In this document: positions 20,896 through 32,220 of the stretch, piece after piece
Layout of the letters: every line of letters begins with the position of its first letter
Numbering within the stretch: the stretch's first letter is position 1
Made by a program: the position numbers and the translations under genes
The notes under the pieces: generated by a model
The model's database searches: none
Told to the model about the DNA's origin: nothing
The model's input: the letters and a program-made list of their open reading frames with translations, nothing else
Source: Porphyra umbilicalis
Taxonomy: Eukaryota; Rhodophyta; Bangiophyceae; Bangiales; Bangiaceae
Direction: 5' to 3'
DNA: 64,000 bases
Assembly: GCA_002049455.2 (NCBI GenBank)
Contig: KV919062.1
Span: 1 to 64,000, forward strand

Positions 20896-22605
20896 GGTGG
20901 AAAAGCGCCTTTTCTATGAGCAAGATGCGTGTTTGGGCCCTTGAAGTGGGACGGGGGGGACGGGGGATGGACGTGGGCATGTTTTCTTTTTTTTCTTTCT
21001 GCACCACATGACGGTCGCCGCATTGCCCATCGAGCAGCTCCCAGTGAAACGCATCAGGACCCTTCCACCCGCCGCCTCTGCCACAGGCACCACCCGAACC
21101 GACCGGGGCAGTGAACGCAGCAGCCACCAGAGCCCCCACCCGCACCATCCGACTACGTCTTACATGCCCCCCAGAAATGGCCCGCACACCACAGCAACGG
21201 TGGCGACAACCCACCGCAACGAATAACAAGTGACTCCGAGGAGCTCCTAAAAGAGGCCTTGAAGATACTTGATGTCTTGCAGCAGTGGAGAATAGCCCCG
21301 CTGTTGTGTGGACTCTTGCAAGCACAACCGCAGTTACAGTGGGCAGCGACAGTGGCCGTGCCCGTCGGCAGGACTGAAGATTTCACAGCTATCTGGGCGG
21401 TAGCGGGCATCCGTAGTGACGCTATCTCCAATGGCAGTGGTGCCTCGGTGCGCTGGAAAAAGTGTAAAGACGGGGTGGCCTACACTGCCCCCCTTCGGCA
21501 GCAGCGGTGCCAAAGGCCGACGCGTTGCCCAACCCCGCTCGATGACTGCCAGCAACCGGCGCCTCGTGTCTCGCCGTCACCCCTACGCTGTCGCTTTGAC
21601 CTGATACGAGAACGCGGTCGTCGTCGGCGCTCTTATCGTGGCGGCGGCAATCTCTAATGAGATTGCCGCCACCCTTCCTCAGCCCCCGGCCAGGCCCGCG
21701 TGCGCCGGCATAGATGCCGCCAGAATCAACAGGAAAACCACCCCGATGCGCACGCGAGGCGCGAACGAGTGTAGGAGCACGCTCTGGCGGTTCGAGACAC
21801 GCCGCAAACGTGCAACGGCGTCTGACTTCGAGGCACGAGGGCGGGGGCCTCGTTGGTGAGCACTGCCGCATAGAGAGCTTCCGTGACCGCCCAAGATGCG
21901 AGGGTGAGAAAGAGGGTGCACGAGACAGCAGTTAGTACGAGCGAAGACGTGGCGCCTGTGGGGTTGGGGGCGGCCACCCCCGCCGCCCTGGGTGGAGCCT
22001 GCCGTCGCATCGGCGGCGCGGCGGCCACACCTCCGCCCGCCTCCTACCCGTAACCTCCACGTCCCCATTCAGGCGTCGCACGCCGGGTCGCGGCCTCCCT
22101 CTTGCGGAAAAAGCACCGGAGCGCCCCTGACAGTTAAGACAGGACGAACGTCCCGTGACCATTTCGGAGGGTCTGACGCATGGACCTGCCCGCCCTCTTT
22201 CCCATCCGCTCCCCCGCCCACGATAGCCCCCGATAGCGGCTCGGCATCTCCTCCCGAGGGCGACGGCCGAGACGCAGCGACAACGGCCGCCGACTCGCAG
22301 CTGCCACTCACCCCGACCGGCGGTGATAACGAACGGCCATGCCACCCCCCCTCGCGCAGACAGTAAGTGGTCGACAGAGGTGGTGGCGGCCGTGGCGGTC
22401 AGCCACAGATTGGCGAGGCGGAGGCCAGCCGGGGGAAAAAGAGAGCTGCAGTACCGCCCATCGACGACCCTGCAGCCCCCCGTCGTCAGCCGTCTACATC
22501 ACCTTCGCCGCCGCCGCGGCGGCCCCCCCCCGGCCGGCAGCACGCTCGCCGCGGCCCGTCTCCCACGGCGCGATGGCGGCACGACCACGCTAGATCCGCC
22601 TAAGG
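20896..22605. other. No supported gene; small hairpin near 21644-21670
   Basis: No domain-bearing frame was found. GGCGGCAATCTC / GAGATTGCCGCC at 21644-21655 and 21659-21670 form a tight 12-bp stem with a 3-base loop. From about 21950 the sequence becomes GC-rich and low-complexity. Confidence 0.35.
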
Positions 22606-23325
22606 TTGGTGCCACCTCGGCTCCAACCTCGACATGCGCTCCGACACCGCGGGCGCGCCGCTGGTACCGCAGCGACGAAGAGGGAATCGACGAAGGCGGT
22701 GGTCGAACGCCTCACCGCCGCCGCCGACACCGCTTCTGTCGCTGCCGCCGCCCCTGCCGTGGCACAGTGGAGCACCGACCGTATCCGCAGCGCTCCCAGG
22801 CCGCTGCTTGGACCGCCTCATTATGCAAGCAAGGGCCTGACTTTCATAATACAATATGATTGGACAGCCTGGAAAGAGATGAAATTTTCACATATGATAC
22901 TTTATAAAACGGGCAAAAGCTCCGCACAGCCGAATGTGCTGCACCCTCGCTGGTGCCGCGGGGTCGGCCGCCGACCAGTCCGGCCCCTACACGCTGCTCC
23001 CTGCCGCCGCCGCCTGAGCCACCGCATCGTTCACTCTCCCCTGAGACATGGTGCCTACGACAGGGACGCTTCCCCGCCACCGGATGATGTTTGCTCCGTG
23101 GCCACCGGCCAGTTCTTCCTCTACAGGGACCGCACCCTCTTCTCGGTCTGCGTGTACAACCCAGCGGCAAAGTCGTCGACGGCCGACGCCCAGCCGCCGG
23201 TGCCCCTGATTCATTTTGGAGCCAGGATGGGCGCGGACGGGTGCCTCTGGGAGAAGGTGGCGGTGGTGTTTGGGAAGCTTTTTGCGGCCAGCGAGTGTAC
23301 TCGTCTGCGTCTCAGAGCAACATGA
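22606..23325 (+). CDS. Unrecognised open frame, 239 codons
   Basis: The C-terminal half (GQFFLYRDRTLFSVCVYNPA and PLIHFGARMGADGCLWEKVA) looks more protein-like than the surrounding GC-driven frames, and the middle has balanced composition. The N-terminal part is low-complexity and the listed start is not firm. No family is recognised and there is no support from neighbouring structure. It could be an exon of a larger gene or chance. Confidence 0.2.
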   Translation: MVPPRLQPRHALRHRGRAAGTAATKRESTKAVVERLTAAADTASVAAAAPAVAQWSTDRIRSAPRPLLGPPHYASKGLTFIIQYDWTAWKEMKFSHMILYKTGKSSAQPNVLHPRWCRGVGRRPVRPLHAAPCRRRLSHRIVHSPLRHGAYDRDASPPPDDVCSVATGQFFLYRDRTLFSVCVYNPAAKSSTADAQPPVPLIHFGARMGADGCLWEKVAVVFGKLFAASECTRLRLRAT

Positions 23326-23668
23326 TCAATGAGATTGACGTATGTCTGGGGGGGGAGGGTGAGACAGAGGGGGGAAGATGGCGTCGTCTTCTACAGTATA
23401 TGCGGCACCTGATGGAATAGTGCTCGCGGGTAGCTTGAGCGCTAGGCGTGGCTGCTGGCGGGTTGTTGGGGGCGATTGGTGTATCCCGTCAATGAGTGGT
23501 GTGCTGACGCTCCGCGATTCTTGGTCGTAACCTTCATTACCTGCCCTCTATGCTGCGTTTTCCGATGCGGCTGTCGTCCTTCTTCCCTTTTCTTCCCTGT
23601 GGCCTCTCCTTCCTGCGTGCATGCCTGCTCTCCCTCCGCGTCTCTAGCACTTTCAGGATTTGAATGTG

Positions 23669-24262
23669 ATGATCGTTAAAGGGCTGCCTACCACAGAGCG
23701 CGGGTCTCCCAACACCCCCACTCGCCGCGCCGCCTCCGCAACGGCCGCCCCCGGCGCGGCGCTGATGCTCGCCGGTGGGGAGGGCCACGGCGAGGCGCCT
23801 GCGACGACCAAAGTTTTCAATGCGGTGCTGGTGTCGACGCCCACGACCGTCGCCACCCCCACCTTGACCACACGCGCGCCTGTGGCGTCGTTCGCGCCGG
23901 ATACGCCGGTGACAACCTCACAGAAGCCGGCCGTCAGTATCGGTACGTCGTGCGTTTCGGTTTCTGCCGCAGTGCTGACCACTGTAGGACTTATCTTAGT
24001 CACGTCGCTCGCTGCGGGTGCCGATGTGATGGCGGTGATGCCCAACGGAGGTGGCCGCAAAGCTACGAGTTCGGTCATTGCGCGTCACCAGGGGCGCACG
24101 TGGAGCATGCTCGCGTTGTGGGCGTGGCAACTTCGGCGAGCAGGTCGCAGGTTTCGCCGTCGGCGAGCCACCAGGTGCGCACCTTTGATGGCTTTACGCT
24201 GCTTGCGACTCTGTACTGGGCCGTCGAGCACGTTCGTACGGGCGGGGTGCTGCCGGCGTTAG
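23669..24262 (+). CDS. Unrecognised open frame with one hydrophobic segment
   Basis: Starting at ATG 23669, the frame has a Thr/Pro/Ala-rich first half and a plausible membrane segment (CVSVSAAVLTTVGLILVTSL), followed by an Arg-rich tail that probably reflects a missed exon end. The opposite strand is also open here (23653-24078), so coding status is doubtful. No family is recognised. Confidence 0.2.
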   Translation: MIVKGLPTTERGSPNTPTRRAASATAAPGAALMLAGGEGHGEAPATTKVFNAVLVSTPTTVATPTLTTRAPVASFAPDTPVTTSQKPAVSIGTSCVSVSAAVLTTVGLILVTSLAAGADVMAVMPNGGGRKATSSVIARHQGRTWSMLALWAWQLRRAGRRFRRRRATRCAPLMALRCLRLCTGPSSTFVRAGCCRR

Positions 24263-24785
24263 GGTCCGCCCCGACCCCTGCAACGGTGTCCAACTGCATC
24301 AGCCGTGGTCGCTGCCGTATTCGGCTGCTGTCCCCGGCGTGGCGCGTGCTCCTGCCGAGGCCGCCGCCGCCCGTGCCACGGCCAGACATGAGCAGAAGAG
24401 TGAATAGACGATGGTTTTTCTCCCCGGAGACGGTGCTCTGCCAGGTGGGACTGGTGCTCGTGCGGCAGAGGGGATGAAAAAAGAAAACGAGAGTACGCAA
24501 GAGTGCGGCGGCCTGCCCGCGATGCACAAGTCCTTACATTGGACAAAAGGAGGAGGTACTCATGTCCCGTTTTGATGCGACCCGATTTCACTGTCAAGAA
24601 ACTTGAAGTAAGCATTACGAATAACTCCGGCGCTGTGATTAGAAATGTGGTACCACGGTGTACAGGGCAACGGCCATCTACCCCTTGACGCGAGCGTCAC
24701 TGTACCACTTGCCGCAGCACGAGTCTTACGTCGTGGGCGAATCTGGGACACGGAGCTAGGGAAGGCATATGTCCAGCCACGTAGT

Positions 24786-24868
24786 GACATTTCCAGGACA
24801 TTTCCGTGTCGTTCCTCACGGCCTCATTTCCCGCATGTCCGGAAATGGAAATGTCCCGGACATGTCCC
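24786..24868. repeat. Left subterminal motifs of hAT-2 (GACATTTCC family)
   Basis: Within the first 110 bp of hAT-2A, GACATTTCC occurs at 24786 and GGACATTTCC at 24797, with the inverted GGAAATGTCC at 24847 and a palindromic CCGGACATG/TCC cluster next to it. The same array is present in hAT-2B. Position and multiplicity suggest transposase-binding sites (inference). Confidence 0.5.
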
Positions 24869-25209
24869 CACGTGTCATGCGCCCCCCTCGATCCTGTGCC
24901 TAAAACATGGTCCATAAAACACGACCAAGGGAAGGCTCTCTGGGCCTGTTGGCGATCAGCGCCGAAGTGCCCAGCAGGGGATCAGCCGCACAGTGTGTGC
25001 TCAGTGTTGAGACCTCTGCAGGCAGATGCAGGCACGCGCTGCCCGTCAAGGTCTCGACGGCGGCGGCCTTCACCGCGACTCGTGGTAGCTCTGCTTCCTG
25101 TCCCCACTCCGTCATACCATTGTACGCGTGTGCTCCTTGCTCCTCCCCCCTACCTCCACCCCGCCAGCACGACTCCCCTTTCCCCCAACCCCCGTTCGGA
25201 TTTCTCGGG

Positions 25210-27411
25210 ATGGCGCCCCCCCCCAATGTCAAGCTGGACCCTGACAAGGCGCGGAAGTACGTGACGACGGACGGCAACAGGATGAGTTGTGGGGCACCAG
25301 ATTGCCACTTCAGCAGGTACAAGAACATTACGCGGCTCGCTGTACACCTGTACACGTGCCCTAAGGCGCGTGCATGGAAGCCAGCCATCCTGTCTGATAT
25401 CGTCGTCGCGGGAGGGACCGGTGCCGCCGGTGGGGGGCCACCAGCCGTACAACAAGCAACCCCCCAAGAGTGCCTCAACTTTGCTATATCAATGTTCCGT
25501 TCGTGCATGCCGTTCGACCAGTTTGACACCCCCCATTGGCGAAAGTCACTGGCGGGCATTTCGGGCGGGCGGTTTGCGGGGCCTGGGCATCGTCGGCGAG
25601 TTGGCGGGGCGCTTTTGCTGCAATCTGTGGCGGTCGTAGATGCAGCTGTGGGTGCTATCTTGGGCGGCGCGTCCACCGTGAGCTGCTCCATCGACGGGTT
25701 GGTGGACGCGACGGGAAAAGTCGTGTACAACGTAGTTTTCTACCTCCCCGAACCCTACTTTGTGGCGTCTTTTCGCCTAGGAGCTGAGGCGGCGACCGCA
25801 GAGAACCTACGCTCTCACGTGCTGGCGGCGTTGGCCACCCCTCTCGCCGCGCGCGTGTCGCGGTTTGACTTGTTTCCGGGCGCGGCGCGCCCCAGCCGCG
25901 ACGTGTACCTGGCAAGCCGCCAGCTGCTGGCCTTTTGCTCGGACAACCCGACGGTTATGCAGTCACTGCGGCGGTTGGTAGTTGACAGCGACATGGCGCT
26001 GTTTGCGTACGGGTGCGCGGCGCACGCCGCCAACCTCGTGGGTAAGGACTTAGCGGCGATTGAGCCGTTTCGCGCCGCCCGCATCAACGCGGTAATCATC
26101 ATCGTCTTCTTCACGCGGAGCACGCGTGCAATGGCCATGCTGTCGGCCAACGTGCAGCAGCTGCGGACGGCGGGCGAGCGCGTGCCGTACCTGCAGACGT
26201 ACAGCAGGACGCGCTGGGTCGGAGAGACGACACCGATTGCGTCTGTGGTAGGCAGCATTGGCGCCTTGCGGAGAACGCTGTCGGATAACATTCACATCCG
26301 ACCGAGGGTCGCTATCCCTGCAGCCGTGACGGCGGCAGTGAACGAACCGGGCCCGCTCGCGGAGATGGGGCGGGCCCTTCCATTTTTGAAGATGCTATCC
26401 AAGTGCGTTGCTACTATTGAGGCGGACAGTGCCCCTCTGTCAACTGTTGCCGGTGTGTTTTGTGCTTTGCGCTTGTGCCTTTCCTCCTGCTTTTCTGACC
26501 TGCCAGTGGCAACTCGAACTGCCATACAGGCGTCGATTGCCGCTCGGTACAGTTTGATTCACGACCCGATGCTGGCGCTGGCTTTTTATTTGGATCCTTT
26601 TTGGGTGGGGGTGCGCATGCGGGGTGCTGCTTTGGAATGGAGTGGCAAGACGTTTATTTTTTTGCGGGAGGCGGGTTTGGATTGCTGGGCAGGAGACGAT
26701 GTCGAATATCGGGCCCGGCTGTCGGCTGACCTCGCCTCCTTTTTGGCGCACGTTGAGTCCCTACCATTCGGGTCTGATGGGGTGGGGGGGCATCCATGCC
26801 ACTGGTGGCGCCTGCACGGCGAGGCCTTCTCCACCCTGCGACCGCTCGCCATGCGCATCCTGCTGTTGCCTCCGTCGGCGGCGGGCGGGGAGCGGTCGTT
26901 TAAGGTCTTTAACCGGGCTTGAACGCGGCTGCGCAACCGCCTGTCGCCCACCAAGGCGGACATGCAGACCCGCATTGCGTTCAACTCGGCGCAGATGGAC
27001 CGCGCGGACGTTGTGTGCGCGTACCGGCGCACTCACCTGGAGCTTGACTTGTTGGTTAAGCTGGGGCTGACGCCTGTTGGTGCTGCCGCGGGCGAGGCGG
27101 CCGCTGCCGGCGGCGTGGCCGCCGCTGCGGGGGCCCTGGCGGGGGAGGCTGAGGTGGACGGCGGAGGTGCGGCGGCGGGGGACGGCGGGGCAGTCGTGGA
27201 GGGGGGGGGCCATGGTGAGAATGAGGGGATTGCCTTGGGGATGCAGGCGGACGCGGAAACCCCGGCTGAGGAGGAAGAGCCGCCTGTTGTTGAAGGGGAT
27301 GGAGCGATCGAGAATCTGGGCACAGAGGAGTTTGACACCGTTGTGCACAATGTGCTCGAGGGCTTGGAGAACGAGGGCGGGGTAGTTGGCGGGGTGGTGG
27401 GGGGGGCCTAG
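25210..27411 (+). pseudogene. hAT-2A transposase with single premature stop
   Basis: From ATG 25210 (MAPPPNVKLDPDKARKYVTT) the protein has a zinc finger (CGAPDC ... H ... C, residues about 23-50). A DUF659-like region follows (VSCSIDGLVDATGKVVYNVV; FAYGCAAHAANLVGKDL). The C-terminal hAT dimerisation motif (HWWRLHGEAFSTLRPLAMRI, then GGERSFKVFNRA) comes next, and then an Ala/Gly/Glu-rich acidic tail. The only visible lesion is TGA at 26920-26922, where hAT-2B has TTA (Leu). The stop lies within the dimerisation domain and removes about 163 residues. After it the same frame is open to TAG at 27409-27411. The frame upstream of the ATG is also open but shows no conservation. Confidence 0.9.
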
Positions 27412-28570
27412 CGTCGTCGGTGTAGCATTGCATCTGGCTTGACTGCTACATGCCTTTTCTTTTTTTTTTGATAATCTTGTTCCTTCTCCCAGGAACGAGC
27501 CACACCACACACCGAGCAGTCGAGCGGCGGCTGGGCCTCGCGCCCGCACCCGCCTCCCCCCCCCCCCCGTCCTGCACCCACCTCCCCACATAGGCTCCCT
27601 CGTCGTTCATCATCCAGTTCGTCGCGTCCTGCCCCGGCAGCCGTGCATGTGGTGTAGTATTCTTCCGCTTGCCTGATGGAGAAGTCGTCGCCGAGTTGTG
27701 GTGCCCGCTTGCATTTCCCTGGTGGCGGACCGATTGCAGCCAAGGAAAAAAACCGACACGTAGTGCCTCTGTTGTCGTAAAAGAGGGACGAAAGAAAGAA
27801 GGAACAACAAAGAGTGTCACACACATGTGGGAGAGGAAGAAAGAGGAGATTGCAGCCCATCGAAAACAACGCGAGTTGACAGGATGACAGTGCACCGAAC
27901 GAAGCCGCAGACACTAATCTCAATTAGCACAACAAGAGCGGGCGGGGCGAGTAAGGGGGGGGGGAGGGGTGGTGCAAGCCACTCACACACACGCACAAAG
28001 CAGCATAGGCAGATACGCAAGACAAAAGAGCACAAAGACGGCAAGAAGAGGACGCGATGAAGGACCCGGCACCTGGAACAGAAAAGCACCGAAAGAAAAC
28101 CAGAGCACCCGGTGCGACGACCACATGAGAGAGAAGGGCATGAACAAAACACAAACAAGACGAGAAGTGCTGGGGGATGGCAGCATAAGGGAGGCGGGGA
28201 GGGGAGAGGACAGGTGCGTCGACGGTGGAACACAGGCATGTGGCAGCCACAAAAAGGTGCAGAGCGAGACGAAGAGCAGAAGAGAATCAGACCAACATAT
28301 TGTCATATAGCCTAAACGATGGTAGTGTGGCTGCAGAGCCGGCGCAGAATATCGAGAAGAATGGAAGAGAGACGCTCTACCTCAAGGTCCCCTCGTGGTG
28401 GCGGTAACGCACGCGGACACATCACCACGGTGGCGGGCCGGGGGGGGAGGGATGGGGTAGGCGGCGGAGTCACCAATGGCAGCGGGCACGACAATGGCGA
28501 CGGTCCCGGTTTGTGGCGCGGTGGGGGCGCGACGACAGGTGCCATAGCGTGGGTCGGGTGACCCGACCGA

Positions 28571-28615
28571 GGTCACGGTCGGGTTACCCGACGGTCGGGT
28601 TACCCGACCGTGACC
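28571..28615. repeat. Right subterminal palindrome of hAT-2A (GTCGGGTTACCCGAC)
   Basis: Two tandem near-palindromes GTCGGGTTACCCGAC, themselves framed by GGTCAC and GTGACC, make a 45-bp inverted repeat with a single central mismatch. A third related unit precedes it at about 28556-28568. The same structure is in hAT-2B near 46582-46626. It lies about 170 bp inside the right end and differs in sequence from the left array. Confidence 0.6.
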
Positions 28616-28894
28616 TGACTCCACATCACAGGGCGCGCGCTCTCGTCGAGGCCCGACGCTCAGAACGCGTCGAACTGCTGTCCTGTTGCCGACGGAAAGG
28701 TAGCCCCAGTTTTCCGTGGAGTCCGACATTTGACACGACACGACAGGCTGGACAGTGTCGGCTCGAAATCATGCCTTCTCTACACGGAGCATAGCACACC
28801 AGTATAACGGTCTTCTCCTGACACAACTGTTCAGGCCACATTAATTCTCAACCGAAGCAGACGCAACGTTTGAAACCGGGAGGATTGATAACCA

Positions 28895-28976
28895 TTTATC
28901 GCATTCTCCTTGATTCGAACCCACTCGAATCCACGACTACTGAGCCAGGAATTTCCCCACTAGGCCACGAGGACCT
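28895..28976 (-). other. tRNA-like segment with A-box and B-box shapes (SINE or decayed tRNA)
   Basis: Read on the minus strand, GTGGCCTAGTGGGG resembles a pol III A box and GGGTTCGAATC a B box, about 40 bases apart as in tRNAs. The stems do not pair properly: the T-arm and acceptor stem mismatch. A functional tRNA is therefore unlikely. A tRNA-derived SINE head or a decayed tRNA would both explain it. A second GGGTTCGAATCC occurs on the plus strand at about 29035. Confidence 0.3.
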
Positions 28977-30924
28977 GTGATGCACACACGCTCGATCTTG
29001 CCACATTTATAGACCATATTTTGCATAGCGTGTCGGGTTCGAATCCTCCCATAAGATACACACGCTCTTCAAGCGGGGCGCCGAGCGGAAGGGCTGTCTG
29101 TAGCCGTCTGCCATTACGGCCGCCCCGTTTTTGTTGCGGGGCTGTCTGGTTGAGCAGCCGCGTTCACAGTGCTCACTTGCCAAAAACCCATCTAGTAAGG
29201 TATGCCAAACAGACTCCAGTTCGGCTCGCGACGGGCGTGGGACACGTGCGCGGGATTTTTCACCCCCGTCACCATGGCGGTGGAGCACCGTTGTCGAATG
29301 CGTTGCCACGAGAGGCAGCCCTGACGCCACTGAGGCGTTTATCGCCCACAGGGATAGAGGGTTTGGGCTGATGCGGGGAAGTAAGAATAGACTGTCTCAC
29401 CGCGGCAGCCGGAACACATGCTGTGCGGCGGGAGTTTTTGATGTTGGCACTGGTGTCGGTGCAGCGACGGCAGCAGGAGTAGAGCGGTGCGTGTCGGTGT
29501 CGGGCGCTCAGCGACCACCGGCGCTGGCGAGATGACAGTTGGCTGCTGTTGGGCAGCGGCCACGCTGCTCCCTGGTGGCTTTCACGCAGCAAATAGGTGA
29601 CCAGTGTTGTCATGAAGGGGGGTGGGACAAAGTACGGGCGCATTTTCGTCTTCCCCGGCCACCCCCCGGCGGCATGAGAACGGTGATCGGGCAGGCGCGC
29701 CCAGCCGCGCGGTAGCCACATTTTTGATGTTCTCCGGCTGGGAAAGTGCGCGGAATTGAGAGCTTAAGAGGCGGCAAAGCCACCAGGAACGGCGTGCGGG
29801 CTTGAGCGTGCAGCGGACTCGCGCAAGTGCCAGGCAGACGTAGGGCCGCTGACCGAAACGGCACATCAGGCGGGCCGGACGCTTCCGCTGGGCAACGAGC
29901 GCGTGTCAGCGTGCGGGACGCACTTATGGGAGACGAACGTAACACATAGTTCTTGGGCGGCACATGGGAGAAAGGGATTCGCCTGGGGGAGCGAAGGCGC
30001 CACCTGAGGGGTATGTGGATGAACGGTAGGAGGGTAGCCGGATGCGAGAGCAGAGAAAGGCGACCTTTATTCCGCAACGCCTCCTCCTGAGTGGGAGAAT
30101 CGCGCGGGTGGCTCGGCGCTGGCCTTCTATCTACACCAAAAAGGTGGCATTGAGCGTCGGGCGACTGTGCCCAGTCTAGCCTCGCGATGAGTCACTTCGC
30201 TCATTTGCCCTTGTAGCGGCCAAGGGTGCGCCGTGGGGGGCACTGCGCGCCCCTCGCGGTCGCGGAGCGGCGCGCATCAGAAAACGGGAAACCATTCATC
30301 TCAAATGTATCTTTCAAGACCATTTTTCGGCCGATTCGACTCTAGCGGTGTCAGTGAGCGGGGTGTGACATTGTCAGGTTTCATGTCAGCCACACTTTCA
30401 AACAGTTGCGGGCGGGGATGGAGCGCAAGGCGTGACGATGATAGATTGCTAGAGTGCTTTTTGGGGGTCGCGGCGGTGTCGCACCGCATTCTAACTTTCC
30501 CCGCACGTCACCGCATCCGACCGCCTGTCGCCAAGCCTACCGTCCTCCCTATGTCAATCGTAGCGCTTCTCGTGAGTCCGCCACGCAGAGGGCACCATCT
30601 CGCCCCCCATGTTCTCTCCCACGTTACTGGGTTCCGTGCACCCTCCTCGACCTCCCCCTCCACCGTCTCCTCTGCCGCCACCCTCGTACCCTTCGAACGA
30701 GAGTCGCCAGTAGTTTTCTGTGGCTGGCCTAATGTATCCGACCCGTGGTGCATCTGCGTCCGCCGCGAGTGCAACTGCTGGGTCCAAGCGGCGTTGTCGC
30801 CAGTGACCGGTGGCCTTCACTGCAGCTGCTTTTATTCCATTGAGGGAGACTGGAAGGGAAAATGTTGTGAAGCAACCAGAGAAAGAGGCGGAGAGTAAGA
30901 AAATTTACCGCACACACGTATTGG
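28977..30924. other. No supported gene
   Basis: Frames of 100-220 codons are open on both strands (for example 30233-30898 plus) but none shows a recognisable domain, and no inverted ends or duplications were found. Confidence 0.35.
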
Positions 30925-32220
30925 TCAAAGGTGGTAGGTTTCGCGCCAAAATGCTCGCGCGGCATCGGCGCGGGGCTTGAAGATGGGTAGGTGCAGCTTG
31001 TCACTCGCGACCGCTCGTCGACGCGACTTGTTTCTACCTTGTAGCGCCACACGCAGGGAGTAGTACGTAGCTCCTTCAAAGGGAAGCTCCGGTTTTCGAG
31101 CCGCGCTTGGGCGGACGTCCACCTTTTCAAAAGCCGACTCTAGCACCCCCCATTGCTTGGATGTGATGCTAACCGGGTGCTTGCCGTGCACGTACGTGGA
31201 CGGCAGCGTCAGGGCATGGTGCTCGGTGGCCAGCGCGTCGGTGGTCCAGGCCAGCATGCGCGCGTAGACGTTGTGTGCCTGCTTCAATGAGTTGAGCCGC
31301 CCACGCAGCGGCGACCCCGACGGTGTCACAGCTACAGCAGCATCGATAGCCGCCAATCCCGAGAATATTTCCGGGGAGGAAGGGTCAGGGTGCCCCGCCG
31401 ACACGACGGCCTGCAGCACCTCCGTCAGCGCGCCGCTAATTCCAGGCTGTATAGCCGCCGTGGGTACCGCCAGCGGGTACTCTGGCGTGGTAGGCAAAGT
31501 ACCCCCAGGAGGTAATGTAGGAGCGTACGAAGAGAGTGTGGGAGGAGCACCAATTGATGGGGAAGTAGGATGATGCCCTTGAGTCGAGGGGGAAGAGAAG
31601 CAGGGCACTAGCGTTGAAACGGAACACAGGGGTGGGATGGTGCGGTCAGAGGAAGGGGATTGAGCGTGAACAGGTGACGCCGCGCAAGCCACGACCAACT
31701 GGCGCTCCTCGAAGTCGAGGCGGCGGCGAGCAAGGTCCATGTGGTCCCGGTGCTTCTCCTTCTCAAACTCAAACCGGTCCCGAGCGAGGACCAACGACGC
31801 AGTGGTGCACTCGGGGGAGTTGGGCGCCCCACTCGAGGCAGATGGAGAGGGGAGATGAGCTTCGGGTCGGGGGTTGGGCAGGGGCGTTCTGTCAAGACCA
31901 GGAGCGTCTTGGGCAGCAGGCGGAGCGGCGTCCTCCTGCACCGCCGCACGGCGCATGGCGGCGAGGTCCCGCCGGAGACAGCGGAGCGGATCGACCCCGC
32001 CAGCACGCTGCAAGGAGTGCTTGAGGAGAGCTTTCACATTGTAGTCCCCGCCCCGAAGCAGCTCCGCGTTGTAATTGGCGATGAGCCTCGTCAGGTTGGC
32101 CATCGTGGGATGCGCGGGCAGATGTAGGTGGCGCCCCTGGCACAAGGTGACGAGCCCGGTGACAATGGAGGGGGTGGGAACAATAATGGGGTCGGGCGAG
32201 GACAGAATTCCCCCCTCCAT
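30925..32220 (-). CDS. Uncharacterised 431-aa protein with central coiled coil
   Basis: An intact frame runs from ATG at 32220 (MEGGILSSPDPIIVPTPSIV). A second Met follows at the start of MANLTRLIANYNAELLRGGD, which may be the true start. The order is an N-terminal helical segment, a Pro/Ser-rich linker, a charged helix likely to form a coiled coil (RDRFEFEKEKHRDHMDLARR), a second long Pro/Thr/Ser-rich linker, and a compact C-terminal part (STYVHGKHPVSITSKQWGVL; RDAARAFW-like end). No family is recognised. The length without stops in moderately GC-rich DNA, and the alternation of ordered and disordered parts, support a real gene. It could be an accessory ORF of an unrecognised transposon. Confidence 0.5.
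   Translation of the reverse strand: MEGGILSSPDPIIVPTPSIVTGLVTLCQGRHLHLPAHPTMANLTRLIANYNAELLRGGDYNVKALLKHSLQRAGGVDPLRCLRRDLAAMRRAAVQEDAAPPAAQDAPGLDRTPLPNPRPEAHLPSPSASSGAPNSPECTTASLVLARDRFEFEKEKHRDHMDLARRRLDFEERQLVVACAASPVHAQSPSSDRTIPPLCSVSTLVPCFSSPSTQGHHPTSPSIGAPPTLSSYAPTLPPGGTLPTTPEYPLAVPTAAIQPGISGALTEVLQAVVSAGHPDPSSPEIFSGLAAIDAAVAVTPSGSPLRGRLNSLKQAHNVYARMLAWTTDALATEHHALTLPSTYVHGKHPVSITSKQWGVLESAFEKVDVRPSAARKPELPFEGATYYSLRVALQGRNKSRRRAVASDKLHLPIFKPRADAARAFWRETYHL

Larger units (their letters stand above)
24757..28782 (+). mobile_element. hAT-2A: full-length hAT transposon, 4026 bp, exact TSD
   Basis: Ends are TAGGGAAGGCAT at 24757 and, inverted, TAGAGAAGGCAT at 28782 (one mismatch). Exact 8-bp duplications CACGGAGC lie at 24749-24756 and 28783-28790. 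The element is about 99% identical to 42770-46793 (hAT-2B) along its whole length, while the flanks are unrelated, which fixes both ends independently. It encodes one transposase (25210-27411) and about 1.37 kb of 3' DNA without a supported gene. Confidence 0.95.

Noticed and set aside
27408-27923. 171-codon minus-strand frame at the 3' side of hAT-2, present in both copies
   Set aside because: Its conservation only reflects the near identity of the two copies. No domain, and both other minus frames are also open there.
28895-28976. Functional tRNA gene
   Set aside because: A- and B-box shapes are present, but T-arm and acceptor stems do not pair, so it is listed only as tRNA-like.
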